A stretch of DNA of 64,000 nucleotides from Rhynchospora pubera (taxonomy: Eukaryota; Streptophyta; Magnoliopsida; Poales; Cyperaceae): positions 75,471,676-75,535,675 of the forward strand of contig CM051460.1 of the NCBI GenBank assembly GCA_028095005.1, written 5' to 3'. The notes under the pieces were generated by a model. The model did not search any database and was not told the DNA's origin. It worked only from the letters and a program-made list of their open reading frames with translations. Made by a program: the position numbers and the translations under genes. Positions 48,153-60,695 of this stretch are shown one piece after another; within the stretch, counting starts at the first letter, position 1; each line of letters begins with the position of its first letter.

Positions 48153-48287
48153 TTTTTTTTTTGAAGAAAGAGGGAGGTCTTTGCCATCCAACTTTTTTTT
48201 AAAATTAAAGATGCATGCGGGATTTGAACCCTTGGCCTCATGGAAGCCAGCCTAGTGCTCCTACCACTGAGCTACTAGGCCACATGC
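48153..48287 (-). mobile_element. tRNA-derived SINE, second type
   Basis: Minus strand: tRNA-like head with GTAGCTCAGTGGTAGGAGCA (A box) and GGTTCAAATCCC (B box), then a short body and poly(A), seen as poly(T) at the left. Flanked by a 16-bp duplication CCTTTTCGAGAAAAAT (48137-48152 and 48288-48303). About 135 bp. The acceptor-stem halves do not pair, so it is not a tRNA gene. Confidence 0.88.
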
Positions 48288-48303
48288 CCTTTTCGAGAAA
48301 AAT

Positions 48304-51300
48304 AAAATATAAATAATAATAATATGCCTACAAATGTATAATAAATAAGGAGAAATCCCATTTTGCACGACCACCAAAAACGGCCATGCTGCAAAATCCA
48401 ACAAAGTGCTAAGGTCATCGCTGACTTTATTGGTATACATTACGCGACCTATGATAATTATGATTAAAATAGTATTGCGAATATTATGGAATATACGTAC
48501 CCAGGTCCATTTTTTTTGGTGAATGAATATTCCCATGTCGGAAAGTAAAGAAAACGCTTGAAAGTAATGTTGTCTGATGCAATGTAATGTAATTCTTCAT
48601 ACTGAATGTAAATTCTAGATGCATTTTATATATGTAATGCAATGTGATGTATCCAAAACAACATTAGTTTACATTAAAAATATGGAACTGATTTCAGACA
48701 TCGTGCTTTTTCCCCAATACAAAATGGAAGGCTTGCCTAGCTATAAGATCTAATATACCTTACTTGTAAGAAACTAATTTACTTCATCTGTCCTTATCTT
48801 TATTTAAATATTTTTACAGCACGTACTAATTAATTAATTAATGCTCTCTTCAGTAATACCTACCGAATCCTTCTGAATCCTTGCTTTTACACCCGTAAAT
48901 TTTTTTAACAAACATTACTGAAAGTGAAAATTAAATAATAAACATATAAAAAAGAAAGAATTTTGATTATAAACATATTAGGACGCCGCAAAGACCGGCG
49001 CCTTTGCAGTCGCGCCACTAGAAATGACACTCCCAGGTTAAGAAAAAATTAATTTTTAAAAATAGTAATAAATTTTAAAAAAATATTAATGCGCCACTGT
49101 CAGTACTGGCGTTGTCATACAATTTTTTTTAATAAGAATATATTTTTTTAAATAATCATAATTTAATCAAAAGTAAAAAAAATTAAAAAAATATTAACAA
49201 GCCAATCTCATCGGCGCTGTCACATAAATTTTATTTAAAAAAAATAGTAATTCTTTTTCAAAAATAGAAAGCGCTACTAGGACTGGTGCAGGTAGAAAAT
49301 TTGAATACTTTTTCAAGTTTGAAAAGCAGAGATCATCTGAAATGGATATGAATGGGCCGGTAGGTGTGCCAATGTGGGTGGCGCACCGCCGGTGCGTCCT
49401 GTCAGTGGAGCTCTGACCATGTTTATTGATAATTTTCATTTATTTATTATTATGTTTAGTATTAAATTTTCAATTTAAGATGTGTATTAAAAAAATTTAC
49501 GGCTTTTACACACGATTCTTCGTTGCACTGAAATATAGTTTATACTATTACAGTTTCTACTTTGCCATATACATCTTTCTCTTTTCTGTTCATTAACTAA
49601 TTAACTTTATAATGCATCTTGAAAATGGAAATAAAATAAAACGATATAGAAAACTGGGCAATATTTAAATAATTTTAATTAAGTACGTTGCTCTTTCTCC
49701 AAGGGGAGGAATAATCTACTTTTCCAACTTGCAACTAATTAATGTAGTTTTCCAAATAACTAATTTAAATATTTATCATACTTTAGCTAAATCTTATGCA
49801 TCTGACCGGTCTTTGATCTAGAGAATCGGGAATCCCCTTTGCCATTTGCCCTCCCACCTTCGCCTCTTTAGTGGTTCGGAATCCCCTTCGCCTCCTTTTC
49901 TTTTTTTATTTTTTTTGTTTTTTACGAAACCTCATTTGTCTCCTTTATTTAGTTCTTTGCACCCTAAGAAGCTTCCTCGTATTCTGATCGTAATATAGGA
50001 GAGGAAAGAGGAAAACAGTTAACATTACGCTGGATTTCATTTCATTGGAATTGATTTCATGCCTGATGAGTCTAATAACATGAATATTCCGAACAAATGA
50101 CATCAAATTCATCTGTTTTGATAAAAAAATATTTTAATAAATTGAAACGAAATGAAATCCCATATTAAAAAAGATGTCATTCTGATCAGGGCCTGAGTTG
50201 GTATTAACGAACTTCTTTCTATAGATTTTTTAAAAGAAGGTTCGATTGTCATTTTTACTTAAGATTTTTATTTTTTTCAATTTAACTAACACAAATATAT
50301 TTAAAAAATTATCAACTACTTACCTCTAAAAAGTTAATTGTTAATTAATAAAAAAAATTACATAAAGATGTGTCGGAGGCGAGTTTATAAGAGAAAATTA
50401 TCAGAATATAGTTATCAGGATAGTTTCAGTTAAATGACTGGAACATTAGGTAAGATTCTGATGTCCAATAATTTATAATCAACTAGAGCAATATATAGGT
50501 AATTAGGTGTTGGATGTCCAATATGATTCACAAGTGGATGTACTGCATTGGAATCTTTGGATTTCCACTATTATACAGACAACTGGATGTACTGCATTGG
50601 AATCTAGACCCAGCAACATCCAATCTCTTTCTCAGGCTTCTGTCTCACCATAGACATGCACCCCTTATTTCGGGTTTGTGACCTGTATGGAAAGAACCAC
50701 AAATAGAAAAGAAAATGTTCTTATTCGCTCCGTTTTTCTCTTTAGTTTTACCATAAAGAGAATTTTTATTGAAGAAAAGGCTTGTAAAGTGCACTTGACT
50801 TTATGCACAATTCTGGATCCCGTACATAGCCCAAAATAAGGTAAGAAATAACTGAAGACTAAATGTATGATTTTTGGGATCCATTGAAGACTAAGCTTGA
50901 GGAAGAGTAAAGACTAAATGATGATTTTTGGGATCCATTGAAGACTAAGCTGAGAAATAGTTACTGGTATTTTCTCTGCCGATGGCATCTTACATGGATA
51001 TAAGTTGTAACTTGTAACTGATTACCCTTTAAAAAAAATTGACAATCCATCAACATTTCAATTACTTTCCATCCGGATGACAGTCCCAGATAGTGCAATT
51101 ATCAGAAGTATGCATGCAATATATGGTACTGTAATCTTATCTGAAAAATCAGATAAATCATTAGCCGACAAAAGAAAATTTATTTAATAGAAATTGTAAC
51201 TAATTATTCAAAGTAATTACCATTTGATGGATGACTAAGATGGATTATTTCAAATTTTGCAAAATTTAATAACATAATTTGAATGATGAAAACAAATGTA

Positions 51301-51615
51301 GAGTTTTAATGTTTTTAATTAGTTTTACAACAATATCGACAAAGATGAGTTTTATAACAATGTCGATAAAGATGAAAAATTGGAATAGATGTACCATTAT
51401 ATTCATGTTCTATATAGAATGCAAACCAGCTGGATAACTTGTAAATTAAAAATTTTATTAGTAACTTGTTATATATGTGTAGTTTCAATCGCTAGGTTTT
51501 TGCTCTTTCACACACAAGTGCGCAGCATATGCTTCATAGTGCTGGCCATAACATACAACATCCTATCAATATAAATATCACGTTTTCTAATTTCGTTGAG
51601 TTGCCGTTAATATTT
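48304..51615. other. Intergenic, no supported gene
   Basis: AT-rich. 48980-49400 has recurring GCGCC-ACT motifs (GCGCCACTAGAAATGAC, GCGCCACTGTCAGTACTGGCG) of unknown origin. Direct repeats: 50531-50556 with 50580-50605 (TGGATGTACTGCATTGGAA) and a tandem pair at 50852-50896 and 50908-50951 (TTTTTGGGATCCATTGAAG). Confidence 0.5.
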
Positions 51616-51622
51616 ACTTTTA

Positions 51623-52062
51623 AGCTTTTAAAAAATACTGTTTTTTCGGAAATAGTGGTATTTTGTTTCTAACCGCACAAACATCACAGAAAAAAGATAA
51701 AATAACGTAACGCGTCATTTACGTTTTTTCGCCGATTAAACGTAATAAAAAATGTGTTTTTCGCCGATTAAACGTGTACAATATCAAAAGACATATCGTG
51801 TATTGAAAACATAGCGTATTTGGTACATATCGTGAATAAAATGCTTGGAGATGTTCAATATCGTGTACAATATAGTGTACCACTGCCTTTCTAAGTACAA
51901 TATTGTGTACCAATCGTCCATACAAATGTAGTACTGTACACAAGAATACATATGAGTTTGACACAAATGCTCACATGTACACAATATTTTTTCACCGAAA
52001 AAATGCCGCACCGTTAAATCAACTCCGGACCGTCATTAAAAAAAACGCATTTTAAAAGCTTG
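51623..52062. mobile_element. Small TIR element next to the CACTA element
   Basis: 440 bp with AGCTTTTAAAA at the left and TTTTAAAAGCTT at the right, flanked by ACTTTTA on both sides. Superfamily unclear. It ends about 33 bp before the CACTA duplication. Confidence 0.45.
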
Positions 52063-53162
52063 ACTTTTACAAAGATTGTGTGCTAGGTACTAATTCCTCA
52101 CTACGGGAAAAAGGACCTTCTGTAACGGCACTTCTGTAACGGTTTTTCAAATAACCGTTACAGAATAGTGAGGCATAAGGCGGGAAAATTGGCGCCACAA
52201 ATCTGTAACGGTTATTATTAAACAACCGTAATAACATTTCCGTCATGGTGAGGAAAAAAAATGCATCAACCTTCTGTAACGGTTGTTGGATAATAACCGT
52301 TACAGATTTCTTATATTCTGTAACGGTTATTATCCAACAACAGTTACAGAAAAGAAAAAAGAAATATATAAATATCAACCATCTTCTGTAACGGTTATTA
52401 GTAAATAACCGTTACAGAAGGTTAACGTTTTTTTTTATTTTTTAATGATTTTGTAACGGTTATTTCCTAATAACCGTTACAGAAGGTTAACGAATTTTAT
52501 TTATTTTTTTATGATTCTGTAACGGCCTTTTTTTATTTTTTTTATGATTCTGTAACGGTTATTTTTTAATAAGCGTTACAGAAAAGTTCTGTATTTAGGT
52601 CTTCTTCCCCATTATCCCAACAAACTCACAGCTAGCGCCGCACTTAACTCTTTTCTGATCTTCTCATTTATTGCGATTTGTGGTGTCCACTTCACTCCAA
52701 AAAAATAGCAAAAAATTTCTAAAAATTCTGAAAAAATAATAATTAGAAAGAGAATAAGAAGGAGAGCAGATTTAAGGTAAAAAAAATTAAATTTGAACCG
52801 TATTTTTTATTTTTATATTTTTTTCTTATTTATTTCGGTTTTTTTATTAATTTATGGTTATTTTATATTTTTTTATATATTTTAAGATCTCATTGAATAG
52901 GAGAAGATCTTACATCGGCCGGATAAGTCGCACGATTCAACGGATCGGAAGCCACACGATTGAAAGTATATTTTCATGAACTTCTCTTTTTTTAAATTAT
53001 TTGCATTTCGTTAATAATTTGCATATATATATATATAGGCATGAATTTCGTATTGTCATATAGGAACCAAATACCGGAAGTCAACTGAATTTAGGTCATT
53101 GTCCGTCCGAGATTAATCCATTAGGGATTAATCTCGGATAGTACTCCCGGTCAGGAGTACTG

Positions 53163-53391
53163 CTCTTTGGATACGATCTGTCTCATTTAGGACAGCGAGT
53201 TGTGCGTTAGATGCAATGTGTTATTTGAGAAAAATTCGGCGGCATTTCCCTTGTGTTCCCACGGATACGTACGCACGAGCAATCGTGTGTTGGCGTATTC
53301 AGGGAACATAAGGGGAAATGCTGCCGAATTTTTCTCAGACAGCACATTGAATCTAACGTACGCTCGCTAATGAGACAGAGTATCCAAAGAG
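53163..53391. repeat. Long imperfect hairpin inside the CACTA element
   Basis: CTCTTTGGATAC at 53163 pairs with GTATCCAAAGAG ending 53391; inward, GAGAAAAATTCGGCGGCATTT pairs with its near-complement AAATGCTGCCGAATTTTTCTC. About 100-bp arms with a short loop. Just upstream, 53109-53138 forms a smaller stem, CGAGATTAATCC with GGGATTAATCTCG. Confidence 0.9.
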
Positions 53392-53474
53392 CGGGCTAGG
53401 ATGGTGACCGGCCCGAAAACCTAATATGACAAATTGGTCCGAAACCCTAATAATTTGCATAAATTTTATTGTTC

Positions 53475-53614
53475 AGATAGATCGGACGTGGATGTACTCA
53501 AGTAATCGATGCTCGTCTGCATTTTTAAGATGGTATCGTGACAGAAGTTATGGACTTCATGCAAGGGGTATTATTTTGATTAAAATGTGTTATTTGATGA
53601 CTTGCCATGTTTGA
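53475..53614 (+). pseudogene. TNP2-type transposase-associated domain remnant
   Basis: After a TTTATTGTTCAG acceptor-like sequence the frame reads IDRTWMYSSNRCSSAFLRWY, matching the start of the transposase-associated domain found at the N-terminus of plant CACTA transposases (D-R-S/T-W-M-Y...). It stops soon after. Supports descent from an autonomous CACTA element. Confidence 0.6.
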
Positions 53615-53699
53615 TGATACTTGTGATATATATAAATACTTTGTTTATTGTTTGTGTGATATGCATGATTATTATATATGTTTGATATATGTGTGCTTT

Positions 53700-53702
<3 letters not shown>

Positions 53703-53748
<46 letters not shown>
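53703..53748. repeat. (TA)n microsatellite
   Basis: About 22 TA units inside the CACTA element. Confidence 0.97.
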
Positions 53749-53749
<1 letters not shown>

Positions 53750-54323
53750 CTGCATGTGTTAATGTAAATTGGGTACCAATTCGGCTAGCAAATTGGGCTA
53801 GCCAATCAAACAGGCGAAACTCAAAAAAAAAAAAGAATTTTGTAATGGTTATTAAGGAATAACCGTTACAGAATATTATAATTTTATTTTTTTAATTATA
53901 AACATTATCTGTAACGGTTATTACCTAATAACCGTTACAGAAGTCAGTCTTCTGTAACGGTTATTAGGTATTAACCGTTACAGATATTCTCCAAATACCG
54001 TACATGTTCCGTCCACAATACCATAACGATTATTAGATAATAACCGTTACAGAAGACTGGCTTCTGTAACGGTTATTAGGTAATAACCGTTACACATGTT
54101 CTCCAAAAAACTGTACCAGATTTCCCTTGCATAATACCATAACGGTTATTAGATAATAACCGTTACAGAAGAGGGGGCTACTGTAACGGTTATTGTCTAA
54201 TAAACGTTATAGATCTGTAACGGTTATTAGACATTCTGTAACGATGGCTACAGTAACGTTTCGTGTACCGTTATAAATATCTTTTATTAACCGTTACAGA
54301 AGCCAAAATTTCGCGTAGTGCCT

Positions 54324-54636
54324 GTACCTTTTTATTTCTATTTTGTTTTTCCATGTATGCGTTTTTGAATAAGTGACGGACTCAAGACTTCATTCCGCCA
54401 TTTAGTATAAATATAGAATATAATGCACATAACTAATACAGAGTCTTCAATTTGTAACAGGTAACAACTAACAACACCATACATCACAAACATATGAATT
54501 ATTTGCTAAGCTTGTAGCTAGAGAACATTATATCTCAAGAATAGCAGCAAACCTTACAATACAAGCATATATTAATTACATATATCTTAACATTTTCAAT
54601 TATTACATAGACATAAATGTGCGCACACCAATATGA
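54324..54636. other. 3' flank of bZIP copy 2, no gene
   Basis: Sequence between the CACTA element and the stop codon of bZIP copy 2. Probably includes its 3' UTR on the minus strand. No other feature seen. Confidence 0.5.
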
Positions 54637-55823
54637 CTACAGTGGTGCAGAATTTGCTCTTTGTCGCTGAGATGTTCCTTCTTGTACCCAGTTTAGCTCC
54701 TTTACATTCAATATTGGCAATGAAATTAATGGAGTGTTAATCACAGGCTGAATATACTAATAAATAAAGTATGCAAAACTACGTTTTATTTAAAATTAAT
54801 TTCAAAAACATTTTAACATGCACGATTTGTAGGTTTTAGTACTGAAACTGAAAATAAAATTAATAAAGTGTTGCTACTGGCTTCTTTTTATTGTTATAAT
54901 AGAAATTAATTGAGAAAATTAAGGAAGGAAAATTTTAGTTTTTGTTCTACTTTAGCTGTCTGAAAAAAAGATATAACAAATAGGCCAAAGAAAGATATGA
55001 TGCATCAAAGGGAACTAGCTAGTCAAACTATGCCCCGTCAAAGCACCAAAAAAATTGTCCATACTTTATCTGGCTGGTAGGGAAATTACAAAATCAGTAT
55101 ATATATGTACAAAACATGGTTTCACCGAATTAGTAGGATTTATATATTATTCAATAATGAAAAAATATAATAAGACAAGTTTTTATTAATGGTGATTAAC
55201 AGAAATAGGTATACAAAATATTAATCGTATCCAAGAATATTGAAGAAAATACCTGAAGTCGTGCCATTAGAATTTTATTTTCCTCTTCCAATTGGCAAAC
55301 TTTTATTTGAAGCTCTTTTACATATGCCTTCATATTCAAGGGAAAAAACGGCCATATCAACTCGTTGACTATGATAACCCTTAATTAAAATTCAGAATTA
55401 ATTTTTTTTTAAAAAGTTGAGGATTGTTTTTTAAAAAATAAACTTCTTAATTAAGAAAACCTACACACACTGATCAGGATTCCGTTATTTATATGACGAT
55501 AAGTTTTTAAATTTTCAAACTTAAATTTTTGAGAAGGAGATGATGCTAGAGGTAGTGAGACAGACCAACTTCCGAGCCCGAGACCTGGCGGCTGACTCGC
55601 GATTCTTTAATATCCTCTTGTGCTTCCTGTCCTGCAGATCCTTGTCAGACGATGACCGCCTCTTCCTTTGCGTCTTTGTTGGTGGGAATGACGCTGCCTT
55701 CACAATAGATGAAGGCATAACTATGTTAGACAATTGAGACACTTCCTGCCAGTACGAGTATTGTTGGAAGTAAATGTCATCATTTGCGATCATTGCCATG
55801 CTAACCAGTTGGTCACCATCCAT
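54637..55823 (-). CDS. FD-like bZIP transcription factor, copy 2
   Basis: Exons 55823-55566, 55327-55253 and 54747-54637, GT-AG, all phase 0, 147 residues. The basic region RKHKRILKNRESAARSRARKL has N74 and R82 in N-x7-R spacing; the zipper starts L92 with L99 and L106 (exon 2: AYVKELQIKVCQLEEENKIL). The C-terminus RQRANSAPL (139-147) is an SAP motif, R-x-x-S/T-A-P, the phosphorylation-dependent 14-3-3 docking site through which FD-type bZIPs join FT/TFL1 proteins in the nucleus at the shoot apex. The protein is short, with a minimal N-terminal region, as in many FD proteins. Same intron positions and strand as copy 1, so the two are probably tandem duplicates. The third exon was found by the motif and phase and is not visible as a long ORF. 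Confidence 0.88.
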
Positions 55824-56187
55824 GCTGGATTTAAGGTTGATTAAACTTTTGTTTATGCCTAGGTGCTACTGCTAGCTCCAGCATGCACAGGGTACTATAT
55901 AGCAAGCGAACTGCTTTATCTTTTGTGGGAATAGGAAATCCTTATTTAATTAATTAATACTCAGATATTTGCTTAGTTGGATAAAAAACAAACATTAAGT
56001 CTGAATTTTTGGATTTAACCCTGCAAATTTTCAAAATAAGTACTATGTTATCGCAATCTGTTCCACGGCAAGTCATAGTTTATCTTCATTTCGGGACAAA
56101 ATAAATTAGCAGGAGTACAATTTTTTAGCCTTAAGGAAAGGTCCAAACCGATCACCCATGCACATGTGTGGACAAAACCTCTTTTGT

Positions 56188-56510
56188 GGCCAGTCCCCTG
56201 TCAAACGTATACGACGGAAGCGGAAATATCGATATTCATTTCCGTTCTGTTTTCGAAACGGAACGAAATGGTTGTTTCATTTCCGTTCCGTTTCGTCAAA
56301 CGTAACTGAAATCTATTTTATTTAACATTCCGTATCTATTTTTTATTGATTTCAGCCCTATTTTTGTGTCCTGTTTCATTTACGTTAACAAATTTCAGTT
56401 TCGTTTCCGTTCCGTTTCTGAAAACGGAACACATTTCATCCTTCATTTAACATTCCGTTTCGACGGAACGGAACGGAACAGCGGAACGGATGTTAATATT
56501 GACAGACCTA
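56188..56510. mobile_element. hAT-like remnant
   Basis: CCTGTCAAACGT at the left and inverted TAGGTCTGTCAATATT at the right, with an interior of CGTTTC/GAAACGGAACG repeats as in the hAT elements at 21429 and 58578. The flanking 8-bp duplication is imperfect (CAGTCCCC versus TAGTCCCT). Confidence 0.55.
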
Positions 56511-57837
56511 GTCCCTCCCCTCCATATGCACATTGTTCTCTCCTACACAGCTACGCATTGTATTTTTTTGTTTAACATTTAATTCGTAATAGACCCTAAA
56601 AAAAACATTTAATTCGTAATAGGATTCACCATTCTAATGTATATTTTGTTTACATTATTCAACTAAAACAGTAGGTATATGATTGATTGCTATTCAATTT
56701 CTACATTTGTTTTTTTTTTTTTTAGTTCAAATAAGTAGAGCCAAATACGCTGACCGAAATTATGATTAATTATGAAAGTAAATTTTGAACCTTTTCACTA
56801 GGCGTATAAAAGGGAACCGACTATTAATCTTCCTTTTGTGGATGTATATGTATTGGGTGGGCCAGTTGCATGCACTCACTTACCTGAGCTAGGAACACAC
56901 AGCATCAAACCAATTTAACTGGTCTAACTTGGTCAATTAATTGGTTAGACCCGTTTGTTTCCACTTAAGAGGTTGCATAACTCACTATGCAACTTTTATG
57001 CAACCAAATAACTGTTACGTAAGAGTGCGATGCATAACTTATTAGACCTAAAGAGGTACCTAACTTATGCAAAGAATCTCTCCATGTAAATTTTCAAATA
57101 TACCCTTTCATTAATTAATTTCTCATTTTTCTGTATTCTCAATTTGCACAGGGATCAACATCTGTAACAAGATGCTATGATTCATATAAGATCGATGGAG
57201 GCAGCCGGGCTGCTTTGGGGCCTACTATTTGAAGGATAATACTGCCTGGCCTTTTTAAGTAATTGATTTTTATGGCTAACTTCTTTGAGTTTCTGTGATA
57301 ATGTGTCTGAAACCCTGACTTGCCTTTTGTCTGAAACCCTTGACTTGTCTGAAATTGATGCACGAACTATATAGAAAGATTGATGGAGAATACGAAAACA
57401 GAGAGATTTTGGCCCTGAAATTACATAGATTCAGAATTTTATAAACTTGTAATTCTCAAAAATATTACCAACTTGTCATAAGCCATGACGGTTGTCTTAA
57501 ATAGACAATACAGAAAACCCTAGAAAGAAAAATTGCATAAAAATTACTAAAAAAACTTTAAAAATTGCCAAAATTATAAAGAAGGTCCAAAAGTCAATCA
57601 AGGAAGGTTCAGATCGCAAATCCGGACTGACGGTTTGCCCAAATGCAGCATAGCTAAATTTCTTTTCGGGCTCTGAGTCACGAATCTCCTGCCAAAATTT
57701 GAGCCTGATCCGACGATCAGATCAAAAGTTATGATCTTTTTTGTAAAATGTACGCGGGACCATATTGCATCAGAAATACCATCTGATTGGTTCTTGGAAC
57801 GTTTTATTTTGCAGCTTTTAGAAGTTAAAACTTAATG
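56511..57837. other. Intergenic, no supported gene
   Basis: Includes a duplicated ACATTTAATTCGTAATAG (56576 and 56609). The 57440-57830 stretch (AAACCCTAGAAAG and onward) reads like old transposon sequence but I cannot classify it. Confidence 0.45.
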
Positions 57838-58577
57838 CCAAACTAAGGCAAAATCGGATATAAACCCCTCTAATGTTCTCTATTCAAAAATAAACCCCTC
57901 TAATCCTCGTAATCGGATATAAACCCCTCGAATTTGATTTTGTTTAGTTATAAACCCTTTTTATTAATCTTAGTTATTTTTTAAATAAAAAAAGTAAAAA
58001 ATTATCATTATGACCGAAGTACCCTAGTTTTTTCATTCCAGACAGGGACTATTCATCTTCTAGCTTCATTTCTTCTCCAGATAATCATCTTTCCGAAATG
58101 ATGATTTTGCATATTCTTTTCAAATCGATAAGGAAAATTTTCTTCTTTGATGATTTTACCAAATCCTTACTGGATAAGTTTTCTTTATGTTCTTTTTTTC
58201 TCGCCCCTCTCCCTTTACTGGTACGTAAATGCCATGGTTCCTCGAATTAAAGGAATCATGTTAGCTCTGTATGGATGTACAAATTAAGGGAATCGGATTA
58301 GTTTCGTTGGATGATATGTTCCTTGATCATTGAATGATTGATTGATCCTTCCTTTCATTTAGTTTGGTGAGACTTTTGACTATTCTTAACGACAAAGTTA
58401 AAATTAATGTTATTTGTCAGTATTCTCCAAGACCATTTAAAACATAAAAGTAAATTAATATTGGTGGCTTTCAAAAAAGCATGAAAAGATTCGAGTAACA
58501 AGCTAATTTTGTCAAAGAACCACTTATATGATTATCCTTGAAATTCGCATCAAGTTCAATTTGCAAGCTCATATATG

Positions 58578-60695
58578 TAGACCTGTCAAACGTTCATAAT
58601 GTCCACGGAAATGAATTCTTACGTTTAATGTTTCGTTTATTAAACGTAAGAACTTTTTCTTTCGTTTAAAGTTTCATTTGTTTAAACGTCACAAACGTTA
58701 AAACGTTATAAATGTTGTTTCCGTTTTATCTCTAAATAAATTGTCTCAGACTTCATTCAAATCACAATTTACAAATTGTAACATAACAATAATGTAAGCA
58801 GAATTGAAAGTCACTGCATATTACACAAATCAGTTCATAACTCATGATGCAAATGAAACTCATAACAGTAAAAATCTAGTGCCGTAAACTCAATAAAAAC
58901 AGACAATTTCTCAGTTTTCTGTCAAATTCACAAATAGGTCCTTAGACTAGTTCAAATAAATTTACAAAAAGGTCCTCAAAAACTAATTGAATCACAGATT
59001 CACAGACCAGTCCCTGAAGTTGTACCAGAAAAAAAATATAGCCTTGTACCGACCTGGTACAAGGCAGAGAAGTCAAGTATCTCAATGATCCTCACACTGG
59101 TCATAGAGCTCACCATTGGTGAACCTCAACGCAAAAACAAATTCGTAAAAATAAAAATGTTTAAAGCAAAGCAAGACATCACAAAAGCATATCAATTCAA
59201 AGCAAAGTCATAATTATTCAAAAGAGATATATACTAGTAAAAACAAAAATGTTTAGAGAGACATCTGGCCTCAGATTTTAATTCATCATAGGCTATTATT
59301 AGGAACAATGTCTGAAATAAAAAACCAACTAGAAAGCTAAGAACAATGTCTAAAAAAGTGAGAAAGCCATGAGCAACAAGAAAAAGTCAAGAGAAAAGGG
59401 AAGAGTTGCCTAATTGAAGGGGAAGAGTTACGGGAAGAGTTACCTGGTTAGAACGGAGGAGGAGTTGGGAGTTGGAGATGGCGCTGGCAAAGATAAATCC
59501 TTCTCCAATGTCCAAGGGGAGGAGGTGCTTAGGTGTGAGGCAGTGAAGGTGGATCGGAGATGAGAAGGAGATCTGTGCCGAAGATCTGAGAGGAGGTCAC
59601 AGCGAGAGCTGAGAGAGAGAAAAAGAGATGATGAAGGTGCGACGGTGCGAGAGAAACCAGACGAAGAGCTATGGAGAGAGAGAGCCAAGGAGAAAGAGAT
59701 GAAGAGAGAAGAGGAAGCGTGCGAAAAATGGGGGAGGATGCGGCGCATTAGGTGAAACCCTCGTTGTCTCTGTTGTTTCTCTGCAATCCATCATATATTC
59801 CATTTATTTGCAATACTATGCGTAACAACGGAAATAAACGAAAACTAAGGGCCCATTTCCGCTTACGTTACGTTGGCCCAAACGTAACCAAAATGGGCTA
59901 CGTTAGTGAATTGCAATCTTACCGTATAGTGGTGTGTCATGGCAAACACGGGTGTGTTTAGCATCGTGCCGTGTCGTGTTGACACGGCTTATACATGAAA
60001 CTGTGTCGTGTCGTGTCGTGTTGAGTGGAGGGAAAGGCCGACACAACACGGAAATTGACACGACACAGTTGGAAACCGTGTTGACACGCCACGATACAGT
60101 TTTGTCAACCGTGTCGAACCGTGTTAAAAATTTATTTATTTATTTATTTAAAAATAGTTAAATATATTTTAAATTAGAGATAAAATGATAAAAAATTATA
60201 TTAAATTTTATAAATCTGTTATATAGTCGATAAAAAATAATATCATAATAATTCATGATGATACAATATAATAATTAATTAACTAGATAATAAATTACTA
60301 ATTACATAATATTAATTAATTGGAAATTTTTAATTATAGTTTTGTATTATATTTTTATCCTTAAAATTCAAATCATCCTTTGTTTTTATAATATATTAAT
60401 TTTTTTATAATATTTTTTTAATTTTAAGTTTTAAAATAAAATAAAATCTTGTTGTGTCGTGTTGTAACCGTGTCGTGTCAAATCGTGTCGTGTTAAACCT
60501 TGTCAATTTTTTAAAAGTGTCAACACGACACAGTTTTGACACGACACACCAACACAGTTGTGTCGTGTTGAATCCGTACACGTGGCGTGTCGTGTCAACA
60601 CGGTTAACACGAAACGATTTCTAATTCACTAGGCTACGTTTAACGTTCCGTGGGCCTTAGACGGAACGTTAAACGGCCACATTTTGACAGGTCTA
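58578..60695. mobile_element. hAT element, middle layer of the nest
   Basis: 2118 bp with TAGACCTGTCAAA at both ends (inverted) and a perfect 8-bp duplication CATATATG (58570-58577 and 60696-60703). Subterminal AAACGTT/CGTTTAA repeats. Contains a minus-strand frame of 102 codons (59748-59440) starting MRRILPHFSHASSSLF, Ser-rich, followed by a donor-like GGTAACTC; this may be a captured first exon or leader, no family recognised. No hAT transposase. Confidence 0.93.
59904..60631. mobile_element. hAT element, innermost layer
   Basis: 728 bp, TAGTGAATT at the left and inverted TAGTGAATT at the right, with a perfect 8-bp duplication GGCTACGT (59896-59903 and 60632-60639). The interior is dominated by GTGTCGTGTTGACACG-type palindromic repeats; related debris at 40078 and 43990. 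Confidence 0.93.

Larger units (their letters stand above)
52099..54320 (+). mobile_element. CACTA (En/Spm) element, 2.2 kb, non-autonomous
   Basis: Starts CACTACGGGAAAAAGG and ends, inverted, CACTACGCGAAATTTTGGC, flanked by CCT on both sides (52096-52098 and 54321-54323): the CACTA terminus and 3-bp duplication define the superfamily. Both ends carry dense subterminal repeats of TTCTGTAACGGTTATT and its inverse, usually as back-to-back palindromes of about 36 bp, roughly seven on each side. The interior has a leader-like region, a 229-bp hairpin, an exon-like transposase-associated fragment, and a long TA tract. No complete TNP2 transposase. Confidence 0.95.

Noticed and set aside
48210..48287. 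tRNA gene on the minus strand
   Set aside because: Acceptor-stem halves do not pair and it is flanked by a poly-A tail and target duplication, so it is a SINE.
51784..52011. 75-codon minus ORF rich in Tyr/Cys/His
   Set aside because: Arises from repeated GTGTACAATAT-type sequence inside a small TIR element; two overlapping frames are equally open.
59440..59748. 102-codon minus ORF as an independent gene
   Set aside because: Lies wholly within a hAT element with intact TSD; Ser/Leu-rich without a domain. Mentioned only as possible cargo.
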